Shown piece after piece: positions 20,395-30,598 of a stretch of 64,000 nucleotides of DNA. Source of the stretch: Diphasiastrum complanatum (taxonomy: Eukaryota; Streptophyta; Lycopodiopsida; Lycopodiales; Lycopodiaceae); NCBI GenBank assembly GCA_029204225.1, contig CM055095.1, forward strand, positions 10,947,506-11,011,505, written 5' to 3'. The notes under the pieces are model-generated. The model was not told where the DNA came from, did no database searches, and worked only from the letters and a program-made list of their open reading frames with translations. Both the position numbers and the translations under genes were made by a program. Positions within the stretch are counted from its first letter, which is position 1. The number at the start of each line of letters is the position of its first letter.

Positions 20395-21690
20395 ATCAAC
20401 AGCGAATCCAAAGATAATGTTGCAGTTCAACGACTATAGCATGATGAAGATAATCAACTTCGACCACTACCTAGAAGATCGACAAGAAAAAACAGAACAC
20501 CTATCAGGTATATCGACAAGTCTGCAGCTTACGTTGTTCAAGAGCTGACGACTGTCGAAGAGGCACTCGATCAGCCCAATTTCAATCTTTGGAAAGAACG
20601 TACGGATAAAGAGTATTCATCTTTTATACAAGTACAAGGTAGATGAAAGTATTGATCGAAGAAATGCTTGACTTGTTGCCATAGGATTTTCTTAGGTACA
20701 CAACATCAACTACACTGAGACCTTCAGTCCAGTAGTTAAACATTCTTTTGTCAGACTTCTATTGTCGTTTTCTTCTGCAGTAGATTTGGAAATACATCAA
20801 ATGAATGTATAGACAACATATATTAATGGAGTTATCAAAGAAGACATTTACAAGGTGCAACCTGAAGGTTACAATATCGAAGGTAAACATAATCATGTGT
20901 GTAAACTCCATAAAGTACTTTATGGCTTGAAGCAATCTGCTCGAGCATGGTTTCAAACGATCAATGCTTTCTTTATCGATCATGGCTATAAAGATTCGAA
21001 TCTCTACTTCAAGTCAGTGCAACATTCTTTTATTATCATCACTTTGTATGTGGAGGACACATTGCCTTTCAGCAACAATATCAATCTGATAAATGAAGCT
21101 AAGACAAGATCTTTCTTCTGAATTTGACATAACTAACTTGGGCGAAGCTTATTACTGTCTAGGTATTTAATTCCAAAGAGACAGAAAGCAGAAGTTGATC
21201 TACATTACTCGGCAAAGATACATTCACAGTGTCTTACTCATATATAATCTGATGAATTGCAAATTAGCTCTCTCATCGATGGAGCCAAGACTCATTATGT
21301 CGAAGGACCAATGTCCCTGAATAATTGAAGAGGAGGAGTACATGCGTGAGTATCCTTATCATTCGATAATAGGATCTCTTATGTACATAATGATCTATAC
21401 CAGACCAAACATAGCCTTTGTCAATTCCTTAAGCCAATTTATGACCAATCCTAGTGTAACACATTGAAAGGCCCTTCAAACTTCGATAGCTCTATCTTCC
21501 ACTGAATCAGAGTATATCGCAGCCTCTCAAGCGACAAAGAAAGCAGTATGGTTGAGAAACTTAGTTTCAGATATCAGTCTGATTCAATATTCTTCAACAA
21601 CAAAAATTTGTGAATATCAAAGTGCCATTGCTTTATCAGCCAACCCTAGAATGAAAGGGATTTTTCTATAAAACATCAGATCACCAACAA
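20395..21690 (+). pseudogene. Ty1/copia reverse transcriptase-RNase H fragment
   Basis: Starts in the integrase-RT linker (PRRSTRKNRTPIRYIDK, ELTTVEEAL), then RT: NYTETFSPVVK, DLEIHQMNV, IYKVQPEGYN, VCKLHKVLYGLKQSARAW, and YVEDTL in place of the catalytic YVDDLL. RNase H follows: RYIHSVL, SIIGSLMY, ALSSTESEYIAASQA, QSAIALSANP. It differs clearly from the A-E family (different linker). Several stops and the altered YVDD motif show it is dead. The longest open piece is 20855-21121. Confidence 0.85.
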
Positions 21691-21997
21691 GGGTAGGGAG
21701 CTTGCTTCATGTGAAGAACTTGAGACTTTGCCAGATCAATGCACGATAGAATGGATACATGAGACACATCAAAAATGATAGGAACTATAACAAATACAAA
21801 ATGAGATTCACGATACTTACGTGTCCATTTCCAATGGCTACGCATCGTCTCTGCTAACGGTAGAGAGAACACAAAACTTAAAACCATGGATTACCCTATT
21901 CAAAATCACTTCATAAACAAGAGCTTTTGGACGCTGAACAACGGCGATTTGAAACTAACACTCATCGCTAGCAAGGTCGCGTTAACAACCAACAACG
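21691..21997 (+). other. Unassigned sequence
   Basis: A short frame from 21885 (MDYPIQNHFINKSFWTLNNG) is open for 45 codons and leads towards the next ORF in another frame. Otherwise nothing recognisable. Confidence 0.35.
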
Positions 21998-22716
21998 ATG
22001 GCAGCTATCACGAAGGGTTCTAGATTCATCAAACGCATGGAGGTCAATGGAGAACTAATTCAGGAATATCTGAAAAAGTTACACTTAGATCCCTGTACCT
22101 TAAAAGGATTACAAAACATCAAAGATAAGCGGCTGCTTTGCAGACCTACAAGGATGTCATTGAATATGAGTGGGATTTATTACAATCCCAGCTTGATAGC
22201 ATCACTGTGGATGGCCCAATACGTATCGATAATGTGGGCCTGAAGGAGTGGGCCACAAACATCTTATGCACTCGTCTCAATGAAAAGATCGAGAGGTTAA
22301 TTGATGAGCAAGGCTTATTACGAGAAGAGAATCTGCAATTGGAGAAGGAGCTAGCGGAAAGGCAGGAGTTCTTACCAATCGCTCACCAATGCAATGATTG
22401 GTTAAGCCATCCGGAGGCCATTCAAGTGCAGGCAAACCTGCAACGGCTGGGAGCAGATCTTAAACAGCTGAGGCATAAAACAGCTGATTGGCAAGGGAAG
22501 CTAAAAACAAAGGAGGAGGAAAGTGTGAAATTACATGCAGAACTGAAAGATCACATGACTGAGATAGCATGCATGAAGGAACACAAGTACATACATTGGC
22601 AATTTGCCAAGCATATTGCCACGCACATAAGATGGGGGTCAATTTGGAGCTCGTCCGGTTCGCGTGACAATTTGCGTGGCAATCTCGTGGCAATGCGCGT
22701 GGCAACTGACGCGTGA
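21998..22716 (+). pseudogene. Coiled-coil reading frame, frameshifted, function unknown
   Basis: Two overlapping frames look like one protein broken by a frameshift near 22130. The first (from 21998) reads MAAITKGSRFIKRMEVNGEL up to LKGLQNIKDK. The second continues LQTYKDVIEYEWDLLQSQLD and then a long heptad-like stretch rich in E, K, L and Q (LNEKIERLIDEQGLLREENL, LERQEF-type repeats, about residues 45-150). No enzyme motif. After about 22596 the frame runs into the palindrome cluster and the composition changes abruptly. It might be the N-terminal part of a plant transposon accessory protein; I cannot assign it. Confidence 0.45.
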
Positions 22717-23040
22717 TAGAGCCACGCGTGGAAGAGCCCTTCAGCAAATTCTCCGGCAGCCAACAACCCGTCCGACAAAGAGTTGGCCAAAATTTTGAGA
22801 GATTTGAATTTCGTGGTTCTACCACGCATGGCTATATCACTCGTAGCAAAGCCACGCAGTTTGCCACGCGTGGCAATATTTTCCAGAGAGCAACCCAAAA
22901 TTTTGATTTGCCACGGCGTGGCAAATCAAAATTTTGGGTTGGTTTTTGGAAAATATTGCCACGCGCGGCAAATTTTTTTCATTTTCTTTGAAAATTTGCA
23001 TTGGCATGGTTCTACCACGTGTGGATCTACCACGCAGAAT
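22596..23040. repeat. Palindrome cluster 1 (GCCACGCGTGGC-type)
   Basis: About a dozen variants of TTGCCACGCGTGGCAA and CCACGCATGGC in 445 bp, in both orientations and often as perfect palindromes (22861-22876). The local GC content is far above the surroundings. Open frames across it are by-products of the symmetry. Confidence 0.8.
22861..22972. repeat. 112-bp near-perfect inverted repeat
   Basis: Left arm TTGCCACGCGTGGCAATATT...CAACCCAAAATTTTG...TTTGCCACG is followed one base later by its reverse complement with about five mismatches. The ends and the centre are themselves smaller palindromes, so the structure is nested. Confidence 0.9.
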
Positions 23041-23099
23041 TTTTTGCACAAAAAAAAAGTGCACGAAATGAGATTTGTGTTTCTCAATGTGTCGATTGT

Positions 23100-23102
<3 letters not shown>

Positions 23103-23159
<57 letters not shown>

Positions 23160-23166
23160 GAAAGAG

Positions 23167-23218
<52 letters not shown>
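23103..23218. repeat. (GA)n microsatellites
   Basis: Two runs of GA (about 23103-23155 and 23169-23218) separated by TTGGAAAGAGTAG. Translated products are simple ER/LS repeats without meaning. Confidence 0.97.
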
Positions 23219-23222
<4 letters not shown>

Positions 23223-24007
23223 GTGGTTACACAATGTAGATTAGCATTCAATTGATATTATTTGTGGTTGATAGTTATGTTATGAGTCTTTGAATGTTAA
23301 TTTTGTGAGATTAAGTTATGCATTCACATGTCATTTTATTAAATGGTTTGTTAAATTGTGTGGTGATTGAATCAATGTGATTTTTGTACAATATGTTTTG
23401 ATCTTAAGACTAGATTAGATAAACTTACACATCAAGAGAGATAGTTATTGGTAATTTTTAATGGTTTGTCTTTGGTTGATGGATTTGTAGAATAAAAAGG
23501 GTGTTAGCTTTTGAAAAGAACGGGCTTTTGTTGAAGACAAGCAAGTGAGGTATGTCACATGTCTTCTTCATATGAATATTTTGTGATTTCATTTAAATAA
23601 ATGGTTTCATAAATTTTAATGTTATTTGTGTAGTATATGTTTTGTTCTTGATACTAGATTACACAAACTATATGTGAGTTACCTAAATTTTGTCTATAAA
23701 ATAATGACCATTTTTATAACAAAACAAGATTTTAATACAATCATAGATGGTGCACAATAAATGAGTAAAAGTTAAAACAAACAATGCAATTATAGACAAG
23801 AAATGAAATGTACATTAACAATTCATAAACATAGATGGTGAAACAAAAATCACACACATATATATTTCAATCCTTGAAAAAAAGTACATTAAGTTTTGTT
23901 TTTAAGAAAGGGCTTAAAACAAAATGCCTTTCTTCCTACTTCTACAACAAAACTAAAAGGTAAATTAAAATACATTAAACATTAAACTTTAATCAAACAA
24001 AGACTTC
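23219..24007. other. AT-rich stretch, no gene
   Basis: No ORF of note and no known motif. It lies downstream of the minus-strand transposase-like gene and may be its 3' untranslated region and element interior. Confidence 0.5.
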
Positions 24008-25144
24008 TCAATTGTCATCGTTCGAATTCGAGTCTTGTGCGGAAGCTTGTCCTTCACTCTCACTTCCGGACATCTCCCCTTCCCCTTCCGCTTCCGCTTC
24101 ACCGGCTTCTTCACCCGACCCCTCCTCCACATAAGATGCCGAGCTTCTCTACACATCACAAAAAATAACAAAAGTCAATAACCAATAAGTAAAGTAAACG
24201 AAACTCATTAACAAGCAAGAAAGATTAATAAAAATGATTATTAAATAATAGAAGCAAATGAGACAAATGTAGCAAAAATTTACCATAGGTTGAATGCCTT
24301 GTTGGGCAAGATGGTCCACCAAGGCATTGTAGCCTTGTTGGTACCCAATCTTATATTCTGCATTCATGTATTTTCTCCCAAAATCTCTTTGCTATACAAA
24401 AATGAATACAATCATTTAGATACAAAACATGATTAGTAATTAAAAACATTACTAAAATAATTATAATAAAATCAAACTAAAAAAACAAAACTTACAAATT
24501 GGGCTTCTAAAATGGTTTTCCCACCCAAGCCAAGGTGAGATTGGCCCAAGAGATTGATTCTTGAATTGGTCGCTTCCCGTTGTTGTTTGAAGTGATCCGG
24601 ATTCGGATGTTTGGACTCGTGTATCGCCTTTGTCCAATCTTTCTTTGAAGCCCATCCGGACCTTTTTTTTGTTCATTTTTTACATATCTTCGTAAGGATT
24701 GACGCTTATGACGAATATGCATACACATATTCGTCAATGACCACACCTCCCCAAATCTGGTTGAGGAAACTCACTATTCAAAAGTGCAAGTATTGTATTT
24801 TTGTCATCTTGGTTTTGTTGCTCCCAAGGAGTGAATAAGTTCTGGCCAAAATATTTTAGAGCAAGGTCATGCATCTTATTGATGACGACGTTGCCTTTGG
24901 TATCCTTGATGATGGAGCCATCATCTTCTAAATTATAAAACAAATTGGATGATTTCTCCGATGGGACATCCATCAAAGGATTACCTTTATTGGAATCGGG
25001 CTCCTCTTTGGAAAGACAAAGATGTTTCAATCTTTGTCTCTCATTGAGAGACATAAAAGTCCGCAATCCGATTGGAACTGGATCCTCCTCTTGCACTAGA
25101 AGAAGATCTTGGTCTCCTCCTAGAACCACTACCACTATAAGACA
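24008..25144 (-). pseudogene. Plant transposase-like gene (Transposase_24 / En-Spm accessory type), spliced
   Basis: Reading down from 25144: a basic S/R/G-rich start (MSYSGSGSRRRPRSSSS), then GLRTFMSLNERQRLKHL, INKMHDLALKYFGQNLFTPW, LLNSEFPQPDLGEVWSLTN, RHKRQSLRRYVKN, SGWASKKDWTKAI, KQQREATNSRINL...LGGKTI. This order resembles the plant Transposase_24 family of En/Spm-type elements. Downstream exons splice cleanly and in frame: exon end 24496 (GT donor), exon 24391-24284, exon 24148-24008 with an acidic tail GQASAQDSNSNDDN and stop. Frame changes fall near the start, at GGGG (about 24756) and at an A8 run (about 24665), the last two typical of homopolymer errors, so the gene may be intact. 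DNA-binding role is inferred from the family. Confidence 0.55.
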
Positions 25145-25270
25145 TTGTGTGCATAAAGAGGGAGAAAAGAGAGAGATAAAAGCTTAACAAATGTAAAGAA
25201 AAAAAAAAAGAGCTCGAGAAAAAGAGAAAGCTTGAGAAAGAGAGAGCTTAAGAAAAGTAAAACTTCAAAT
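25145..25270 (-). promoter_or_regulatory. CT-rich upstream region of the transposase-like gene
   Basis: Directly upstream of the minus-strand start: pyrimidine-rich on the coding strand, with CTCTCTTT and CTTTCTC runs, continuing into the compound microsatellite. Resembles plant 5' untranslated regions; no TATA box is evident. Confidence 0.35.
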
Positions 25271-25352
<82 letters not shown>

Positions 25353-25405
25353 AAGTTTAACAAATGAAAAGAGCTTGACAAAGAGAGAGCTTAAAAATGT
25401 GTGTG

Positions 25406-25465
<60 letters not shown>
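25271..25465. repeat. Duplicated (GT)n(GA)n compound microsatellite
   Basis: GT run then GA run at 25271-25350, repeated at 25397-25465 after a linker (GATGAAAGTTTAACAAATG) that itself resembles sequence at about 25176. The whole GT-GA-linker block appears to have duplicated. Confidence 0.95.
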
Positions 25466-25467
<2 letters not shown>

Positions 25468-25564
25468 ATCACTAACACAATGAAAACAATAACACTATGC
25501 AAAAAACTAGTGAAGAAATGCGTTCAGAAATGCCCTATTTAAAGGATTTTTTGGATTCAAGTTT

Positions 25565-25612
25565 TCGGCAATTTTTGCCACGTGTGGCACGGCCACGCAT
25601 GGCAAAAAAAAA
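25565..25612. repeat. Palindrome cluster 2
   Basis: TTTTTGCCACGTGTGGCACG followed by GCCACGCATGGCAAAAAA. Same motif family as cluster 1, on the other side of the transposase-like gene. Confidence 0.75.
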
Positions 25613-26259
25613 TCATTTTTTAATGTTGTCGTACTCTGATGGCCTGCAAGGTTACAAAATGCAAAAAAAATTGTGCCCCAGGCCTGCAAGGTGTCAAAAT
25701 ATAATTGTGTGCCAAAAAAAATCAGTACTTTAGTTATTAAGAAAAAGGGTGAGAATTCATTTACAAAATATAAAAATTTAAATGTGTTGTCTCATCCTTT
25801 TAAGGACAAATGAAAGTGAGACAAGACATTTAATGTTTTTATTTTAGAAGACAATTTTTAAAATAATAAGACATTAAATTTAAGTAATTTACAAGATTAT
25901 CTTAGAGCTTATAAAAGAATAAAGAATAGTATGACATGTTTTAAGTTTTTTTAATTTTTTTATTGTTAGTGACATGTAAGAAAATTGTCGAGGACCCGCA
26001 CACCCACCCAAGCCCACTCAAGCCCGTGCGCCCACCCAAGTTCGTGGCTCGAAGTGCTCGCAACTATCCTTAAAAAAATAGCATGACTTCAAAAACATGA
26101 CTTCACCACGGCAGGGCAAACACTAACTGATCCACCAAACCTTGCCTACTCCCTGATATGGAGCAAGCCCGTCCTAGCCCAGTGTGAGGCCTGGTTGCAT
26201 GCATATTGCCAAGTGTCAGCCACGTGGCACTGACTGCACGTCGAGACCCAACGTAGGGA
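25613..26259. other. Unassigned sequence
   Basis: Contains a short direct repeat (GGCCTGCAAGGT at 25641 and 25681) and, at 25994-26050, a GC-rich CCACCCAAGCCC-type repeat. No supported gene. Confidence 0.4.
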
Positions 26260-27111
26260 CCTAGATCTCTAGTGATTGTGGAGACAAGGTCTATTAAATC
26301 TAGAAAGTTGTAGATTTCCCACATGATATGTAAGAATTGTTGAAATTGGCATGTGATATTATGCGTAGTGGTCAAGGCAGAGCTAAGAACTATGCCAATT
26401 TTAAGAGATCTCCCAAAGATTTTTAAAGTTGATGATTGGGTATAACTTAGAAAACCCAAAAGATTCTAAGACTATGTGTACTGGAAAGCATTATAATTTG
26501 TCTACTAGATATTGTAGATCACTTTAGAATATTAAGAAAAATATTTCTTTAGCTTACGAATTTGATTTGAGGACAAGTCGACTGCTCATTTAGTGTTTCA
26601 TGTAAGCTAACATAAACTAAGTTTACATGAAGGTAATATAGTTGGATCTGATGAGGATTTACCCATTTCAAAGATTTATCACTTAGTGTATCTTTGGAAC
26701 TTGAAAGAGTACTCAAGATCATAGGTAAACAATTGAAAAATCATTCTATCTCTGAGTGCTTGATTAGCTGGAAGGGTCGGATTGAGGATGATGATCCGTG
26801 GGTAAGAGTTGAAAGCATAAAGTAGATCTGGGCCTAGTTTTCACTTTTGACGACAAACGTACTTCAAGGGGGGAAGAATGTTATGTCCATGTACCAAAAA
26901 ACTCATCAAGATGACACAAAATAAAATTGTTGTCTACAAGTGTGGGAAGTACAGCTACTGACTCTCACCAAGTTTGAATCCCAAATCTATAACCTAAAAC
27001 TTGATTTGAACTCACTCTCTCAAGACTAGCTTTCTAGCAACAATGGATAGTCCTTTGATCAATGATTATCCTCTTGTACTTGGCTCTAATACCATGCTAA
27101 AAACATAGTAC
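26260..27111 (+). repeat. Composite repeat, third-locus copy 1 (5'-truncated)
   Basis: Starts inside the gypsy integrase tail (CTAGATCTCTAGTGA) and runs to the LTR-like segment; colinear with 338-1182. The integrase phrase VDDWV is disrupted (GGGTATAACTTAG). Purine tract at 26865-26878. Confidence 0.8.
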
Positions 27112-28216
27112 AAAGGATCATAAATGAGCCTACTTAAAGCTCCAAGAGTGATTGATTGATTGACACACCTATCCAATGCAGAACTAGTCACCAAATCTTG
27201 ATCTAGATTAGCAAATTAGGATCTTACAACCAAGAGCAGTCAAATAGACTGATCAAATATGAAAATCTAAAGCCTCCAATACTTTTTAATTGAGTTTGCT
27301 TACAATAGTAGAAATTATTCTCTACTACATGTTATAGTTTGTTTATGCTTATGTACGATTTTCAACCTAGATCTCTAGTGAATGTGGAGACGAAGTCTAT
27401 TAAATCTAGAACGTTGTAGATTTCCCACATGATGTGTAAGAATTGTTGAAATTGGCATGTGATATTATGCGTAGTGGTCAAGGCAGAGCTAAGAAATATG
27501 CCGATTTTAAGAGATGTCCCAAAGATTTTTAAAGTTGATGATTGGGTATATCTTAGAAAATCCAAAAGAATCTAAGACTATGTGTACTGGAAAGCATTAC
27601 AATTTGTCTACTAGATATTGTAGATCACTTCAGGCAATTAAGAAAAATATTTCTTTAGCTTACAAATTTGATTTGAGGACAAGTCGACTGCTCATTTAGT
27701 GTTTCATGTAAGATGACATAAACTAAGTTTACATGAAGGTGATATAGTTGGATCTGATGAGGATTTACCCATTTGGAAGATTTATCACTTAGTGTATCTT
27801 TGGAACTTGAAAGAGTACTCGAGATCATAGGTAAACAATTGAAAATTCATTTTATCTCTGAGTGCTTGATTAGCTGGAAGGGTCGGATTGAGGATGATGA
27901 TTCGTGGGAAAGAGTTGAAAGCATAAAGTAGATATGGGCCTAGTTTTTACTTTTGACGACAAACGTATTCAAGGGGGAAAGAATGTTATGTCCATGTACC
28001 AAAAAAACTCATCAAGATTACACAAAATAAAATTGTTGTCTAGAGGTGTGGGCAGTACAGCTACCGACCCTCACCAAGTTTGAATCCCAAATCTTCAACC
28101 TAAAACTTGATTTGAACTCACCCTCTCAAGACTAGCTTTCTAGCAACAACGGATAGTCCTTTGACCAATGATTATCCTCTTATACTTGGCTCTAATACCA
28201 TGCTGAAATATAGTGC
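27112..28216 (+). repeat. Composite repeat, third-locus copy 2
   Basis: 1105-bp unit colinear with 1-1182. It contains the LTR-like 27228-27095 (minus), the integrase tail (VDDWVYLRKSK at about 27533, LSTRYCRSLQAIKKNISLAY at about 27602) and the purine tract at 27971-27983. Confidence 0.85.
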
Positions 28217-29084
28217 AAAGGACTGTAAATGAGCCTACTTAAAGCTCCAAGAGTGATTGATTGATTGACACACCTATCTAATGCAAAACTAGTCACCAAA
28301 TCTTGATCTAGATTAGCAAATTAGGATCTTACAATCCAGAGCATTCAAATATGAAAATCTAAAGCCTCTAGTACTTTTTAATTGAGTTTGTGTGACAATA
28401 GTATGAAATATTCTCTCCTACATGTTATAGTTTGTTTATGCTTATGTATGATTTCCAACCTAGATCTCTAGTGAAAGTGGAGACAAAGTCTTTTAAATAT
28501 AAAAAGTTGTAGATTTCCCACATGGTATGTAAGAATTGTTGCAATTGGCATGTGATATTATGCGTAGTGCTCAAGATAGAGCTAAGAACTATGCCAATTT
28601 TAAGAGACCTCCCAAAGATTTTTAAAGTTGATGATTGGGTATATCTTAGAAAATCCACAAGATTCTAGGACTATGCGATTCTAAGGAATTACTACGAGAG
28701 ATGGATTGTATATACAAAAGGCTCTTCCCCACCTCAATTTAAGTGAAAATCGAGCATGTAATATGGAAGATGATTGACCATTTTCGTCCTAATTTGTTAA
28801 TCTTACCTAATCCTTGAGTTTTGCCAAGTTGGTGGCTAGGTTGGTTATCCACCTCCATGATTCAAGGAATTTGGTCCTATAATTTGGGGATTATGACCAA
28901 ACAAACCTAACTAACCATATGAATGATATCCAACCTATCTAGGGTTGCCTACGCACGTGGGAACATGGAATCACAAATGTGGGACTCACCTATGTGCAAT
29001 CTAGATGCTCACTGATCAAGCTAGATTTGCCAATTTTTGGCAATTTTTCACACTCAAAAGGCAATGAGCATATGGTGTGCAAAC
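28217..29084 (+). repeat. Composite repeat, third-locus copy 3
   Basis: Colinear with 1183-2049, ending GGTGTGCAAAC. It continues without interruption into 29085 onwards, giving the unoccupied version of the element A insertion site. Confidence 0.85.
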
Positions 29085-29152
29085 TCTATAAAGCATTGTA
29101 TGGATTGAAACAATCACCAAGAGCATGGTTTCAGAGAATCAATTATTTGTGA
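29057..29152 (+). pseudogene. Copia reverse transcriptase scrap with the empty insertion site
   Basis: Reads [20 protein letters not shown], the classic copia RT motif before the catalytic YVDD, then stops at TGA. The CAAAC at 29080-29084 inside this motif is the sequence duplicated around element A at the other locus. No other part of an RT is adjacent. Confidence 0.85.
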
Positions 29153-29578
29153 AATTGTATGTAATTTGTATTCTGTCAATTTCATGTGTACTTCAAGAAG
29201 ATTTAATATTAATTTCACATGTACTTCATTGGTTTTGGTCAACCAATGAATATGTCATTTGCTGAAGAAATGTCTCGAAACAGGTATTTATATTGTAGTA
29301 TTTATGAAATAATATGTACTTATGAGATGGACATGTAGCATTGTGTGTTGCATATGACATTTTTTTTTGTGTTAATGCTCAAAGCACAACACCTCCATGA
29401 GATTTTGAAATATTAAAAAGGATGGAAGCTTATGAAAAAAACAAATCACAAAAAAGAGCGCAAATGATTGATTGAGTACTTAGTGGAGGAGCATCGTCAT
29501 CAAGTTCTGGCATTTGACCTCAACAAAGAACTACGGTACTATATATTTGTAATTATTAAAAATTTGAGAATAGATTAA

Positions 29579-30231
29579 TTGTCATGCAAATCATTTTTTG
29601 CATCAACAAGCTATCTATTCTTATGTTTGTTACATGAAATTAGTATAAAAAAGAGTACGACGAAAAGATATATTGTGAGTGTAAGCAATGCAAAGGATTT
29701 AAAATTTGACCAAGGCGAATTGTGGCACAACATTTGTGGAAGTTTGGAAAGCATGTTGAGGAGCCTGATGTGGTTTTGGAGGTATATTTTATTTGCTTAG
29801 TATTAGTCTTTATCATACACAATGTTTTTGAAAAAAAGGACTAATGCATGTATACTTTTTCTCTCTTGCAGAATAGTACATTGGTGTCAAGCTCTTGCAA
29901 AATTGATAATCTTATCAACAAGATAAGAAATATTGATTTTGGATCATCTTTGGCATTGGACGAAGATCTAGTTGATGATTTTATTGATGAGGTCACTAGT
30001 GACTACACATCGAGTAATGTGGAGGTTATGCATATTCCTATGTCTCATATATCCACTCACTCCTCCAGTCTTGACATTGATCCTGCTTCAATGGAATCTG
30101 ATCATCTCATAGTGTCATCACACCTAGATTGTATCCAATCCACAACACCTTGTGAAAATCCTATCCCAAGCTCTATCCATCTCATGATGTCACACATACA
30201 GATATTGTGCATCTCATCACACCCAACATAA
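29579..30231 (+). pseudogene. Possible CACTA-type transposase N-terminal exons
   Basis: In one frame 29642-29785 reads KKEYDEKIYCECKQCKG, then a stop, then RRIVAQHLWKFGKHVEEPD. The spacing C-x-C..C-x-x-C...H resembles the zinc-finger-like region near the start of plant CACTA transposases. A donor (GAG/GTATAT, about 29783) and an acceptor (CTCTCTTGCAG at about 29875) bracket a plausible intron. After it, 29876-30231 is open: KIDNLINKIRNIDFGSSLAL and an acidic DEDLVDDFIDE. The first exon recurs at 7920-8070 without the rest. The family assignment is tentative; a different frame is open for 73 codons from 29579. Confidence 0.35.
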
Positions 30232-30598
30232 ATTGTACAGATTCTTCTATCTTAGCTATGCCATTAAGAAAAAGAACACAACTTGGACGCATTTTGAGAA
30301 AATTTGAAAAAGAACAAAGTTTTTTACGTACTATTGACTTGTCCAAAAATGTTTTAAATTCGTTGACCGAATCTCTCCTTCCTCCTCATCTACATATGGC
30401 ATTAATGCGACAACACTATTCAAAGGGACATCAATGCTAGTCAAAGAAAATAAACCTAATTCGGCATTAGGAAACCGCTCACTAGGCTTAATTATGTACA
30501 TATGACCCCAATATGAAAATGATGTCCCACATAATGGTAGTGGTAACGTATCAGGCCAACATGAATATTTCTTTCTATCAAATGGCTTAACTAATATA
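30232..30598. other. Unassigned sequence before gypsy fragment 1
   Basis: Open on both strands over part of its length (plus 30207-30440; minus 30627-30331), neither with a recognisable domain. It ends at GGCTTAACTAATATAAA, where gypsy pol begins. Confidence 0.35.

Larger units (their letters stand above)
22596..25612 (-). mobile_element. Candidate CACTA-type (En/Spm-like) element
   Basis: A minus-strand transposase-like gene (24008-25144) lies between clusters of GCCACGCGTGGC-type palindromes at 22596-23040 and 25565-25612. Palindromic motifs repeated near both ends recall the subterminal transposase-binding repeats of CACTA elements, and the same motifs recur beside the TNP2-like gene at 57.99-58.35 kb. 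I did not find CACTA-type terminal inverted repeats or a target duplication, so the boundaries are provisional. Confidence 0.4.

Noticed and set aside
22783-23169. ORFs through palindrome cluster 1 on both strands
   Set aside because: Inverted-repeat symmetry makes both strands open; no domain and they run into the GA repeat.
23001-23255. ORFs across (GA)n giving ERERER or LSLSLS proteins
   Set aside because: Pure microsatellite translation.
25126-25145. CACTATAAG as a possible CACTA terminal repeat
   Set aside because: It lies at the start codon region of the transposase-like gene, not at an element edge, and no inverted partner or 3-bp duplication was found.
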